Both the position numbers and the translations under genes were made by a program. From Euclidia mi (taxonomy: Eukaryota > Arthropoda > Insecta > Lepidoptera > Erebidae), in assembly GCA_944739405.2 (NCBI GenBank), contig OX123185.2, forward strand, positions 8,181,840-8,245,839: a stretch of DNA of 64,000 nt, in the 5' to 3' direction. Numbering within the stretch: the stretch's first letter is position 1; the number at the start of each line of letters is the position of its first letter. This document shows, one piece after another, positions 46,119-57,785 of the stretch. The notes under the pieces were generated by a model that saw only the letters and a list, made by a program, of their open reading frames with translations, was not told where the DNA came from and searched no databases.

Positions 46119-47451
46119 TTATTTACAGATACGTCAGAGCATGTCGGCAGTTGTTTTTAATTACTGCGGGACAAAGGACTTCAGTCTGTTTGATATTATG
46201 TGGGTAATGAAGTCCTATTATACCATAATCACAGACATAGGCCTATCATAATTTTCGTCACAATAACATTGTGCGCCGATAGAAGGTTTTGGCCTTCTAT
46301 ACCACGCTGGCCATGCGGGTCGGTATAGGTTTGGTGACGAGGTTTTCGTCTCTTTGTAATGATTATGTTCGCCGGTTCTCCTTAGTCGTTTGTTTTATGC
46401 ATTAAAGTTTTATTAAAGCACGTATTAATGAAATTCGGCTTTATTACAAGACATCGACGTTTAGTCTTGACCTTATCTGTATAAAAAATCTTATTAGTAG
46501 ACTAGTGTACTTATAACTTAAAAAAACTGAAATAATGACTTTCTCAAATAGTGTAAATCTTTAACTTGGTCTCTGGCTACCAGATGATGTAGATTCCCTC
46601 AGCACATGGATGTTTCGGGCTGTATCTGAATCGCATATACCGTCAATCGATGCCGATGCTCCATCACTGCACTAGTTGCTTGGCAGATGTGGCGCAACAC
46701 ACGTTAGTGAAATTCAAAGCTTTTATTTAGTGCCAAGATCTATCAGCTGAGCAAGCGTTTAGAATGGAGTCACTACCTTTTTTCGGTTTACCCGATCAGT
46801 GTTAGGCCTAAGATAGCGGCATAGTACTCTTTACCCATAACAAACTCCAATCTATATTCATTCTGAATAGGTCCCTTTGCACAAGACCACATTAATATTA
46901 AGCTAATGGCTAATGGCTTCCGCTCAAGAAGTACAACCTCGCAACAACTACATCGCTATTTCAAACGCGATCGCGTAACGGACTTGCCCAAGTCCTGCTT
47001 TACCCTATCTTTTCGCAACATTTTCGGTTTTTCAAAATGTAAGTCTAAATGAAAAACATAATTACCTTATTTAACTATAATCTTTAAATTATTTATTCTA
47101 CAAATAACACGCAAAATGCAGTTGAAAACTGAATTTTAGCGTCGGCAAAACTCGAAATTATCTACTGCACGAACGAAATTAGTAGCAGTTATACGAAAAG
47201 ATAAATGTAACGTACAAACCGAAATAAATACAGTCGAGTTTAAGTATGCAACCGCACGTAGTATTAATTAATTTATGTAACAAACTTGTGTGTGCTGTAA
47301 TGTGATAAAACTCGATGCACATAGCGGGGTGCTCACTGAGCAAGTAAGGGCAGCAGGTTAAATTGTCGCAAATGTTATATTACTAGCTCCTGACCGCGGC
47401 TCTGCCCACGTGTCGCTTCAGAAGTGTATGTGCTATTCTGATTTATAAGCT
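46119..47451. other. Noncoding stretch
   Basis: No gene recognised. A worn SINE-like phrase (CCACGCTGGCCATGCGGGT) occurs at about 46,301. Confidence 0.35.
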
Positions 47452-48707
47452 ACTAGCTGACCCAGCGAACTCCGTATCGCCTTTTTAAGAGTTTTTATTT
47501 AATTTCCTTTTTTCCAAGCCCCTTTTCCGAAGTTACCATTGACTTAGCGCTTAATCACTTATCATTTCAGAGTCTATAAATAATGCACAAACAAACATAG
47601 ATTTTTATATAATATTGAATTCCCCATTCCTTAAAATATCGAAGACGATACCCATATCGACTTTAAAAAATCCCGTCCGCCATCTTTGATTTCCTTTCCG
47701 CCATCTTTGATCACGAAATAGATGTTGTATTTGGATAAATCATCTCTTAAATCATCAGAGAAGATACCCATATTGATTTTTTATTTTCCCATCAGCCATC
47801 TTTGATTTCCCATCCGCCATCTTGAATCACGAAATAGATGTTGTATTTGGATTCCCCATCCCTTTAAACATCGGAGAGGATACCCATATTGATTTTTTTT
47901 TATTTCCCATTCGCCATCATTAATCACGAAATCGATGGTGTTTTTGAATTCCCCATTCCTTAAAATATCGGAGACGATACCCATATCGACTTTAAACAAA
48001 ATCCCGTCCGCCATATTTGATCACGAAATAGATGTTGTATTTGGATTCTCCTTCCCTTAAATCATCAGAGACGATATCCATATTGATTTTTTAAATTGTG
48101 CCCATCTGCGATCTTTGATTTCCCATTCACCATCTTGAATCACGAAATAGATGTTGTATTTGGATTCCCCACCCCTTAAAATATCGAAGGCGATACCCAT
48201 ATTGATTTTTAAAATTTTCTCATCCGCCATCTTTAATTACCCGTCCGCCATCTTGGATCACTAAATAAATTTCATATTATTAATCAGCGTCCCGAAAACC
48301 TCGATAACGATACCCATATAGATTGTATCCTATTCGTTTGCCTTTGACCCAACCCTCCCCCTTCTCGTTTGACAATTTTATTATTTTTGTCTGGCCCCTA
48401 AAAGTTGTGGCGTAATTTTTTATAGCCTATAAGCCTTTCGGAATAATTGGGCTATCATAGCCAATAACAATTTTTAAAATACGACTGCTAGTTCCTGAGA
48501 TTAGCCGACATTATCTTTTAGCCTTTTTAGGCTTTTGGGCAAAAGGTCCCAAAGGGTCGAAGCGTTATTTTATATAGCCTATAGCCTTCCGGAATAACTG
48601 GGCTATTGTATACAAACAAAAATTTCAGATCCGACTGGTAGTTCCTGAGATTAGCGCGTTCAAACAAACAAACAAACTCTTCTGCTTTATTATATTAGTA
48701 AAGATAG
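47452..48707 (+). repeat. Interspersed repeat containing a tandem array
   Basis: Begins CTAGCTGACCCAGCGAACTC and ends near TATATTAGTAAAGATAG, a start and end style seen in dispersed lepidopteran repeats. The interior has the array at 47,618-48,320. It also has two direct copies of a segment, at 48,410-48,530 and 48,560-48,660 (TATAGCCTATA, GGAATAA, GGGCTAT, CTAGTTCCTGAGATTAG-like). No coding frame survives. Confidence 0.5.
47618..48320 (+). repeat. Degenerate tandem array, seven units of about 94-119 bp
   Basis: The landmark GATACCCATAT (or GATATCCATAT) occurs at about 47,648, 47,762, 47,879, 47,978, 48,072, 48,191 and 48,308. Units also share TTGGATTCCCCATCCCTTAA, CCGCCATCTTTGAT and CACGAAATAGATG. 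Units differ from each other by substitutions and small indels, so the array is old. Confidence 0.8.
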
Positions 48708-49261
48708 ATGTCGTTTTAACTGTTTAAGAAATATAACTGCAAAAAGTATTTACACATACAAACTACTTAGTACTAAGACTTAGTAGTAGGTACTCAAAAT
48801 ATGGCGACTGGGATTATCTGTCAGAACCATTAGAATTTAACAAAATACTCGACAATCCGAATTTTGCGGATATATGTTGTCGACTCCAAATCTTTATTTT
48901 TTTATGTTTTATGTTCAGGTAAGGTTTCGATGTACTCCTTGACGAAAATATTAATATAAGATTTGACAATGCGATAACAGCGCAGTCCATCGGTTCCAAT
49001 GTGAAACATTCCAACATCCACAACTACTTACAAATTAAAAATTAAGTAAAAAAAACCTTTTCCAGTGGACTAAATTGTGAATATAAACCATTCTCAAGTC
49101 CCCTTGAACACATACAAAAAATTTCATCAAGATCGGTCCAGTCGTTTAGAAGTTCAGTGACATACACACGCACACAAGAAATATATATATTAAGATATAA
49201 CTGTAAGGTTTCATCAAAATACTTTAAAAGCTTTTGCATGCAAGAGAACTTATACAATAAA
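48708..49261. other. Noncoding stretch
   Basis: Minus-strand open frames at 48,814-49,023 and 49,042-49,311 have no recognised motif. AAGATCGGTCCAGTCGTTTA at about 49,130 is worn dispersed-repeat wording. Confidence 0.35.
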
Positions 49262-49335
49262 AGCAGTAGTAGAATCGAACCTACGACCATCGGCGTAGAA
49301 GCTTTTACCACTAGACCAACAAGCTAATATAATAA
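49262..49335 (-). repeat. tRNA-like SINE head
   Basis: The reverse complement reads TTGGTCTAGTGGTAAAAGC (A-box region) and GTAGGTTCGATTCTACT (B box). I do not see a full acceptor stem, so I read it as a SINE head rather than a tRNA gene. Confidence 0.5.
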
Positions 49336-49747
49336 TTATTTGAACATTGTGTGCCGCAGTCTATCGCCTTCCAAAATATGTACCTACAAATACATATTTG
49401 TACCAAAATTTTACAATTAAATGCCATGTTTACGTGCTTCGAGCCACCTACTTATTGTAATAAATCTTAATTACCGTATATTATCTGTGTAATGAATAGT
49501 ATAATATGTACTTACGGTATAAACTTTACACCAATTACTGTTATGGTACACGCGAGTTTTGGGAATATGAAGACGCAGCAAGACTAAATTATAATTAGTT
49601 TTCTTGGAATAATTATGCTCCCCGTCGTAATACTATCTTATGAAGTACATTTTATTAAAACAAATTTATTTAAGGGGTCTTAATAGCGTTAAAGATAATT
49701 ATGGTATAAGATACCGCATCGCAGACGAGTACAAAAATCTTTTTTTT
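49336..49747. other. Noncoding stretch
   Basis: No gene or repeat recognised. Confidence 0.35.
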
Positions 49748-49947
49748 ATATCCCCGAAGGGCTAGGCAGAGGTTGTATTTTTCCCACGTTTCGCTATGTT
49801 ACGAATTTTACGTTCCACATTGCCAGACTCCGTGCTAATACTGATAATTTGGAAAAACTCAGTTACATTTTTTCCCGATCGAATCGTACCCAGGACCTCC
49901 CGGGATCAGTAGACGCATAAGCTGTCCACTGGACCATGGATGCAGAA
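49748..49947 (-). mobile_element. tRNA-derived SINE, family A
   Basis: The plus strand reads CCCCGAAGGGCTAGGCAGAG, then CCAGACTCCGTGCTAATACTG and CCCAGGACCTCCCGGGATC, to TCCACTGGACCATGGA: tail, body and head in reverse complement. Confidence 0.7.
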
Positions 49948-51213
49948 AATTCATTTTTTTTATATTTTTCACATTCGACGACTGCGAATCTAAAAGGGCA
50001 CGATTTCTAAATGTGACCGGAGATCGATTGGATGATTTGGAATTGGGGTACGAAATCCATCGTTCTTCAGAATGGAAAGCGTTGCCTACCTCCTCTTTCT
50101 ATTTCGAACAAAGAAGCTCCGTATTCTAGAGAATTTAAAGCTCTGTTTACTGTGAATATTCGACTATTTTATAACTGTGTTGCAAATGTAACTACAAAGT
50201 TTCTTCAAAAGCTGTTGAGTAGGAGCACCACAAAATATCGCCATATATAGATTATCATAACTGTATATGTATTTATCACATGTATAGCAAAATACAGATG
50301 ATGATTATATTTCTGCGCATCGACGAAGTAACAACTCTCATAAATCACTAGAACCTTCTCGATAGAACTCATAGCGTGTAATCTTTATTAGAAGCAACTT
50401 TTCACCCAGCATGAGTCTCCAGGCGATCGTTCGCGTTACAAATTGTTTTACTGCATACAAACTAACGAAAAATAAAGAGTAAATAGCTGCCGCATGCCTG
50501 TTAGGTTCTTCTGTACATTGCAGTAAGGAAACTATATACTTGGGCTAAAATTATATACCGTACAACTTTAATTTTATCAGAAATTTCACTAAGATTTATA
50601 CATAGAATTGTAATAATTTCCTTATCATATTTAATTTCGATAGTGTCGTAAGAGGGAAGTACTCACATGAAGCAAAGGAAAGAACATGAATCGAAGAGAC
50701 AAAAAACCCGACGTCGACCCGTCTCTTGACTCATATTGCCTTTATGAAGCAAATTGAGAGTGGCCTGTGCTGTTCAAGGCTGTAAATGACAATATTTTCT
50801 TCAGCATCGATATCACAATCTCCAACATGCTATATCAAATAATATAATATGCTGTTAGCATATTTTGGTCCTTCACATAGTCTCCAAAACGTGTAGTTAA
50901 ATGATTGGTGGAGCTACTCATGCTATTAGGTTTTGGCACAAAGTCTCTAAAAGTATAATTGGTGCTGCAATTCACTCATTTATTTTAAGTACAATGAATT
51001 TCAATATATAATAGTTATTATGAGATAAGTAATAAAGTCATCAATAAGTATTGATGCCTGTACTAGGTTGAACCTGCGTCACAGTCGGTTAAAATACACT
51101 GATATAACTACAAACGAACAGAGATAATAATATAATATGCTATTTTACAAGATTTAAAGCTACTAGGTCATTACTTTTTTTTAAATCAGGATTGTTTATA
51201 TTTTTTTTATTTA

Positions 51214-51254
51214 TAGTCTCCCGCCTGCATCCTCGAAGGGGTAGACAGAGGTGG
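51214..51254 (-). repeat. SINE family A tail fragment
   Basis: TCCCGCCTGCATCCTCGAAGG, followed by GGTAGACAGAGG, is the reverse complement of the family A 3' end. Confidence 0.5.
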
Positions 51255-51984
51255 ATTATTATTTAACGTGCTCTATTTAATTTTAAACAAAGACACTTAA
51301 GGGAAATACGTTGACGTAAAATCATAATTTCGACTCGTAAGGTGTATTACATACAGTATCTTCCATGTTTATACTTCTTGCAAACTCAGCATTACCTGGC
51401 CACACAATATTGGAGTTGAGTATACCTATTCATAATTCACTGAATATAATTTTAAAACTTTTGTACCACGACTTTGGCGAATGAATATTATTTATTTAGT
51501 ATTTCTATTTTTCCGAAGACTGGCTTTCAGGGAAGTTCTTGATAACTGGGCTGTGGACACACTCACTCAGACTATAAGAACCTTAAGCATTAATAAGAAT
51601 ACAAAAAGCAATACTAAAAATTTAAATTATTATTAATTTTAAAGTCACTCGGACTGTAAATTTAAGTTTTGAGTGACAAAAATTATTAATTTGGGTTATA
51701 GAATTACTAAGTGAGCGACTGACTGCGAGTGATGAGAAATCTACAGAACAGCGACTTACAAACATTAATTTGAGTTACATAAAATACAAAATGAGAAGCT
51801 TCTTAATATTTGAGCGACCTAATAATTCTTTGAGTGCCCACGTTACATCCTGCATTTTTTCAATATTTGGCAAATGACTTATTTATACTGAGCAGCATTT
51901 TATCTTAAGTGAAGTGTTTCTTAATAGAAAAACCACATTTAAAAATACTTAATAAGACGCTTCAGTCTTTTAAGCCAAGTTAAG

Positions 51985-52002
51985 GGAGCCCTGCAGGGCT
52001 CC
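51985..52002. repeat. Perfect 18-bp palindrome followed by T-run
   Basis: GGAGCCCTGCAGGGCTCC is its own reverse complement and is followed by TATTTTTG. It resembles a bacterial terminator in form, but the context is eukaryotic and it is probably part of a dispersed repeat. Confidence 0.55.
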
Positions 52003-53911
52003 TATTTTTGGGTACACGGTCACAAGAAAACCTAACATAACCTATTAAGTTTCTCGAATTATTTTCATAGATAAATAGATTGTGATTTTCGAAATTTAGA
52101 CCGGCAATATTGAAGTCGCCTTTTCTGTATTTCTAATCGCTCACCTAGTAATTTAGTCGCACGGTTAGAATTTTTTACGTTTTATAATTGCCCTATTTAA
52201 AATATTGTCATAATAATAACGAAGATTTTTCTACAAGCGCGAAAATAATAATAATGCTCAAAAATATTCTACTTATTAAAATCGAAAAGTTTAGCACGTG
52301 TCTTTTTATTACAAGCAAACATTTTCATTTACAAAACAAAGAAAACATGTTATTTAGACAAAAATGTTACGGTGCGGCGCACAAAAATCCGGGTGTACTC
52401 AAAATACCCATCATGTTGTAGGTCGCACGAGAACAGAATACTTTGCATGGCAACAATGATTAAAAAGCTTCAAACGTTCTTCGTATTCAATTAAAATACC
52501 ACGTACGCAATAGTCATATTCGTGTACTATTTAAAGGAAGCAGTTGTTGTGGAGTGTAGGTTGTAGTGCAGCCGTTAGGTCTGAAAACCTACCTTCAGTC
52601 CTCTTCTATGTGTTCTACCTATATCTTCTATGTAGGGTTACGTATAGGGTACGATTTGTCCCAGTAATATTTATGGGCTAGTAAAAAAAATATTGATAAA
52701 ATACTATAATAGCAAATATGTTTATCTTTTAGATATTGCCTGGCACTTTGTTGTGAAAGCGCATGATGACTTCAGACTGCTGTCGTGCTTTAAAGAACAC
52801 GTAGGGACCTCAGCCCCACTTCTTGTTTCAGGACATTAGTCTTAAGGCTATTTTGGACGCCTTCGGTAAGCCTATAAACTCCCGGAATTTGGCCACACAC
52901 TCACCGGCAAAGACAGTAAATAGAAAAAGTACAATGTAAGTGTGATAATAATATTATACATTGTTGCATATACTGTTGCGTAATTCTGAATCAAGGTGTT
53001 TACTGCTTGGATAGTCACGTTTACTGAAAATGCACCACTCTGTATGCAAACGACGCTTATTTAATACCAAAGTTTGAGCCCGCACATTCTTACGTTCCGA
53101 TTAAATAAAAGGTAAATTAATCGGTCATTTCAAACTAAAAAGGTGTACTCAGGTGCTACTTATTTACACAACATTAAGATATAAGCAATCATTTTTGACT
53201 GTCTTTCTCTTTGACCTTTGTTATCTTTGGAACGGCTTAACCGATATTTATAGGATTTTCGGACAGCCTATAAAAACAGAATATGGTTAAATTACGTAAG
53301 TGCAACCTGCCCGGTTATACAGCTAGTTCCAAATATTTCAAAAAACTAGTTATACCCTGTTTAGACTAATTCTAAGTAGGTACACAGAAATCTCTAAATA
53401 AATAATAAATAAATAATTTATTGAGACAAAAGTTTGTACAATAACACTTACACTAACATAACAATAACAACAATTGATAACAGAACAACAATAGCCGATA
53501 TCCACGATAAGAATAAATTTGTGTTGTAGATATCAGGGCTATCTCATATTACTTTGATCCAATTGACTTTAGCTATCAATTATACAAATAAATTACCTAT
53601 GTTATGTGTGTCACTGAGTGTTACGTGTTAATTGTAATATGTGGTGAATTAATGTTCCTTTTGTGATTATAGCCTAGAGATCTTATTAATATATTCAGTC
53701 AAGAAATATCTAGAAATCTATACATATTATAAAATAAAGTAACCTTTCTCTTTTGTCTCTATGAACGAGATAAACTTTAAAAGTACCGAAACGATTTTTG
53801 TACGGTTTTTACAAATAGTTAGTTTGGTTCCTGAGGAACGATCAAATGTCTAATTAACGCGGGTGGAGTCGCGGGTCAAGTCTTGTTAAATATAACATTA
53901 CATAACTTCAT

Positions 53912-54022
53912 GCCTTTTATCCCCGAAGGGGTAGGCAGAGGTGCATTACACACCCACACTTCGCCAGTTATATTTCGGTCCCAATGTAATAAGGGTGAGA
54001 ATATTGCCATCTACCGGGCACA
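53912..54022 (-). repeat. SINE family A, 3' half
   Basis: ATCCCCGAAGGGGTAGGCAG to TCTACCGGGCACAT is the reverse-complemented tail and body. The head is missing. Confidence 0.65.
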
Positions 54023-54054
54023 TCATTAAGCGAGCGATAATTAATTTATAAACC

Positions 54055-54569
54055 AAGAACTTAGGGTCCCAAGCCAACCTCACCTACAAGTGGTGCTCCT
54101 GCCGATCAACGGACGAGGCTCTGGCAAACAAAATATCCCGATAAGAGCGGTTTCAGATTAGCGTTTTATACGCGCGTATAAGCTCGTTTTTGGAGGTGCA
54201 TATAGGCGCGTATAGGCGCGACTTTTGGCACACGCGCAACTCGTACGAGCGTTGACGCGCTTCTAAGCTCGTATAACCACGAGCCGTCAGAATCCATGTT
54301 GACACTGACAAGACGTCACTACCATTTCGAGCGAACAAGCCCGTTTACGTGAGTCTGGTTTTTTGAAGCGCGTAATGTAGCACGCGTGTAAGCGCGTATG
54401 CTGAAACGACCGTATACCCGCAGAAAAATACGCTAATCTGAAACCGCCCTAAGCGGCAATAGTGTCGCCACCTATTACGTCGGATCAAAACACTGACGAA
54501 AAGTGGGCGTTAAATATGCCTCTGCCTACCCCTTCGGGGAAACAGGCGTGAGTCTATGTATGTATGTAC
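54055..54569 (+). repeat. SINE-tailed repeat interrupted by a MITE
   Basis: Matches 13,819-14,035 on both sides of the insertion at 54,145-54,449: AAGAACTTAGGGTCCCAAGC on the left and ACTGACGAAAAGTGGGCGTT, then CCTACCCCTTCGGGGAAACA, on the right. Confidence 0.75.
54145..54449. mobile_element. PIF/Harbinger-type MITE, 305 bp
   Basis: The terminal inverted repeats are GAGCGGTTTCAGATTAGCGT and the complement of ACGCTAATCTGAAACCGCCC, with a single difference in 20 bases. They are flanked by TAA at 54,142-54,144 and 54,450-54,452. Three-base TAA/TTA targets are characteristic of PIF/Harbinger elements. The related repeat at about 13,905 shows the empty site with one TAA. The interior is rich in CGCGTATA words and is non-coding. 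Confidence 0.8.
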
Positions 54570-54571
54570 AT

Positions 54572-54664
54572 AACTTCGAAAAGTCAGAGGTGTGTGCCCG
54601 GGATAGAAACCGAGACCATCGTCTCGACAGCCCGTTACGTTCACCACTGGGCTATCGCCGCTTA
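54572..54664 (-). repeat. SINE family B head
   Basis: ACTTCGAAAAGTCAGAGGTG, then ACCACTGGGCTATCGCCGC, is the reverse complement of the family B head. The B box is eroded (GGTTTCTATCC). Confidence 0.5.
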
Positions 54665-54783
54665 ATATAAATATAAATTGAAGATTCAGTTAATGGATAT
54701 CTTTACTAAACAACTAAGTTACAAGTTATTCTCAAGTAATAAAACTGTTTACGTTTCTAAATAGAAAATAAAAGTAGTGTAAT

Positions 54784-54845
54784 ATTGGGGATTCTGTATC
54801 ATTTGTTCTCGCTTCGCTCGAACTGCATGATACAGAATCCCCAAT
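54784..54845. repeat. Perfect 19-bp hairpin with CTCGCTTCGCTCG loop
   Basis: ATTGGGGATTCTGTATCAT pairs exactly with ATGATACAGAATCCCCAAT around a 24-base loop. The loop itself contains GTTC...GAAC around CTCGCTTCGCTCG. A decayed half copy is at 55,880-55,922, and smaller hairpins with a similar loop occur at 57,231-57,275 and 57,955-57,995. Confidence 0.8.
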
Positions 54846-55084
54846 CGTTTTCACCGTATCGTATATACTTAACATTCACAAACAATAATATCAAGTTCGA
54901 CTCGTTCGATCAACATTATTGATCTATACTTTATTACTTGACGAGTGTCATATTTATAAGTAGAACAATGCAGTGTGTATCAATTAGTTGATCAAGAATT
55001 TATTTGCATTTTATGCTTTGGTCTAGAGATTGCGAGTTGGCGACAGCCGTGCATGGTTTGATTTCCGATGGCAAGTTTTAGGTA

Positions 55085-55165
55085 GGTATTTGGTATTAGG
55101 GATCGAACCTACGACATTTAGTGCAGAAATTGATTCAACCACTGTACCAATAATACCACATTATC
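55085..55165 (-). repeat. tRNA-like SINE head
   Basis: The reverse complement has ATTGGTACAGTGGTTGAATC (A-box region) and GTAGGTTCGATCCC (B box). Confidence 0.5.
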
Positions 55166-55264
55166 ATTAAGTATGTAAATAAATTAATAAATACCAGGAT
55201 ATCGAGATCTAGCCTCATACTTGCTCAATTTTCAAAGTAGGTATCTATTATTATTTTATAATTA

Positions 55265-55440
55265 AGAATGGCTAAATAAAACAAAATCCAGACCGAAACA
55301 AATACTTATTTGTTCCGTGCGGGAATCGAACCCGCGACACTTGGCGCATGTACTAGCAGTACATTTACAAACTAATATTTACATTGTGATGCATAGAGCC
55401 GAGCTCTTATCCAATGCGCCAAACATGTCGTCGAAAATGT
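55265..55440 (-). mobile_element. tRNA-derived SINE, family D, copy 1
   Basis: The reverse complement starts CGACGACATGTTTGGCGCAT and has a spacer with ATCACAATGTAAATATTAG. It then has a B box (GGTTCGATTCC) and CGCACGGAACAAATAAGTA. The A and B boxes are unusually far apart because of the spacer. It matches 56,640-56,792. Confidence 0.65.
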
Positions 55441-55640
55441 GACAAAATACTGAATCGCTTCATACGTTTTTCTCACTAGTTCGATTCCCACGTGGTTCAA
55501 ATATTTATATAACCTAAAGATAGGTGTTCAGGATCTGTGATATTGTATGTTTGTAAACATATAACACAGGAGAAAGTTTGGGATATTAATCATTTTCAAT
55601 GAAATAATATCATACACCATAACACAACATTACACCTGTA

Positions 55641-55845
55641 GATATACCTCCGAAGGGGTAGGCAGAAGTGATTGCTGCATCTGCGGTTTATGCCCATGTT
55701 CTTAGTTAATGATGCTACTGAAGGATTCCTGACGATGAATGGTGATAAACCCAATAGCGTTTTGCCTGACCTGGGAATCGAGCCAAGAACCCCACGCTCA
55801 ACAGTCACAATTGTACCACTAGACCAGCAAGGTGGTCTAAAACTA
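55641..55845 (-). mobile_element. tRNA-derived SINE, family A, diverged
   Basis: Tail CCTCCGAAGGGGTAGGCAGA at the left and a reverse-complemented head at the right (GCTGGTCTAGTGGTACAATT and GGCTCGATTCCCAGGTC in the element's direction). The body is diverged. Confidence 0.6.
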
Positions 55846-55931
55846 CTGCTAATAAGTAAATTATTACTACTTTACTTGCTCTCGCGTCGCCGCTCGAGCT
55901 GCGTGATACAGAAGCCCCAATTTTACAATCG

Positions 55932-56060
55932 AGATCGATTAATATAAATGTGATCTGCATCACTCAGAACAAAGTGAGCTGACGCAGACGCTCCCAATAA
56001 TACCGTTGTTATCTGCGATCCGTCTGATTCACGATATAATATTGTATTTCATTCACCGAC
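55932..56060 (+). repeat. Viral-flank subrepeat, copy 1
   Basis: GATCGATTAATATAAATGTG, a hairpin-prone GCATCACTC...GACGCAGACG part, CCAATAATACC and GTTATCTGCGATCCGT match 57,928-58,048 in the same order. The rest (TCACGATATAATATTGTATT, TCATTCACCGAC) partly recurs at 57,325-57,350. Confidence 0.65.
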
Positions 56061-56639
56061 ATATCATTGTAGTAGCAATGCAATGGGACAACTTACTGTC
56101 GTTTCTAGTTTGAGATGCTAATGTAACAACATTCTCAAGTAAGACTGCTGTGTTCAGTCGACGCGATCAGTCCGATCGGTTGTTGTGTGTATCATAATCT
56201 GGTATGGTGTCGAACTGACATAGCCAAGCAAAAATTATCGCGCGCACTTAAATAAGTACAATAAACAACAATATCATGTTCGATCACGGCACATCGTTGC
56301 ATCGAAACGATTTGGTGCACATCTTGTACTAATGAATGCATAGGCCTTCCGTATAATGAGAGGTTAGCTTTTACTAGCAACTATAACTCAATAATAGAGT
56401 TGTGGACACTACCACAATGCAACAATATAGCTGAGTGTGCACATCAAGTGCACATATTTGTCACAGACTAATCTTATGCCTTGCAATGTTTTCTTTTATA
56501 TGTAATACTTTTTCTGTGTCTGTGACAAATAAATAGTTTTTCTCTTTCTTTCTTTCTTAGTAAGTAGCCAACAGTAGGTATTATGGAGACATAATAATTG
56601 ATTATAATACAAAAAAAAAATAAAGTAAGAAAAACATAA

Positions 56640-56792
56640 AAATAAAATCCAAACCGGAACAATACTCATTTGTTCCGTGCGGAAATCGAACCCGCAACAT
56701 GTTGGTGCATTAGTTGCTGCGTTTATTAAACCTACTATTTACATTGTGATGCGAGTCGTACTCTTAGCCAATGCGCCAAACGTGTCGTCAAA
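56640..56792 (-). mobile_element. tRNA-derived SINE, family D, copy 2
   Basis: Same arrangement as 55,265-55,440: complement of TTTGTTCCGTGCGGAAATCG at the left and of CCAATGCGCCAAACGTGTCG at the right, with ATTTACATTGTGATGCGAG between. Confidence 0.65.
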
Positions 56793-57098
56793 GTTGTGAT
56801 AAAATATTGGACCACTTTGTCTTAACATGACGTGTATAGAATTATCCAAGATAATCAATAACTCAGTACAAACGTTTATTTTTTATAATTACGATAATAA
56901 AATCTTCTAATATATAATATATTTAAGTAGTAGACAATTAGGATTCTTGATGGATGATTTATATATCTTAGTCTTAAAACAAATAGCACTTTAAAATACA
57001 ATAAATGTTAGATTAGGAATCACTTATTTCTTATAAGATTATTTAATTACTCTTTTAATAATAATAATTATGCATTTCATTTTCATCTACTACAGGCA

Positions 57099-57231
57099 TT
57101 CAATCCAGCAAACCTGCCGTCTTTCTGATTTAGTCAAATCGTAAAAAGGAAATGGTGGTTTGATTAAAAACACTAGTAGGTTTTTATTACACCATACAGC
57201 TATTTTTTTTAGTATAAATTCATTTGCTTAC
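57099..57231 (-). pseudogene. Fragment of a second copy of the 158-residue viral gene
   Basis: Closely matches 58,602-58,735 (TTAGTCAAATCGTAAAAAGG, then GGTTTGATTAAAAACAC, then TAAATTCATTTGCTT). This covers roughly residues 12-57 of the protein encoded at 58,294-58,770. Both ends stop abruptly. It indicates that another copy of the virus-like element, or a partial duplication of this one, once lay here in the same orientation. Confidence 0.8.
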
Positions 57232-57559
57232 TGCATCACTCACCTCGCTTCTCTCCGTTCGCAATGCAGAGCGCACCAAAAATCACACTACTAACATGAT
57301 CTGCGATACGGACGGTTGGCATTAGAAGTATAATATTATTTCATTCATCGATGCATCGTAATACTGGTAGCATAGTAACAATGTTTTTACTTGGGATGAC
57401 ATAATACAAACAACATTCTCAAGTTCGTTCGACGCGCTCAGTGCGGCTCGGGCACAGCGATGCATTCATAATAATTTATATGTACATACTGTTATCTTTG
57501 CACAGCTCGTTGTTAATTTTAATGAATGAATGCAAAATCTTAACAATGTTGAAAGTAGG

Positions 57560-57785
57560 ACCGGGTGGCTCCCGGGTTCGATTCCCGGGTCGGTCAAAGT
57601 GTTATTGGGTTTTTCTGTTAGGAAATTCTCAGTAACAGCATTAAGTCTAGAAATGTGCCCGGTACGGCAATAGGCTCGCCTCCCTATTACGTGGGACTTA
57701 AATATATCTGGCGAAAAGTGGGTGTAGTAATACACCTTTGCCTACCTCTTCAGGGTTACAGGCATAAGACTATGAATGTATGTAC
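57560..57785 (+). mobile_element. tRNA-derived SINE, family A
   Basis: B box (GGTTCGATTCC) with GGGTCGGTCAAAG, body CAGTAACAGCATTAAGTCTA and TATTACGTGGGACT, tail CCTACCTCTTCAGGGTTACA. The A-box part of the head is shortened. Confidence 0.75.

Larger units (their letters stand above)
49948..53911. other. Long stretch without a recognisable gene
   Basis: Open frames at 50,032-50,250 and 52,188-52,421 show no motif. It contains a SINE A tail fragment at 51,214-51,254, an 18-bp palindrome at 51,985-52,002 and a retroposon-like phrase at 52,825-52,880 (TTCGGTAAGCCTATAAACTC). It also has a probable LINE poly(T) start at 53,395-53,440 (AATAAATAATTTATTGAGAC) and a worn repeat at 53,700-53,885. Confidence 0.4.

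Noticed and set aside
47618..48320. CRISPR-like array
   Set aside because: The units are long, diverged and directly adjacent rather than short identical repeats with unique spacers, and the genome is eukaryotic.
51985..52010. Rho-independent transcription terminator
   Set aside because: The shape fits, but there is no bacterial gene nearby and the surrounding sequence is insect repeat DNA.
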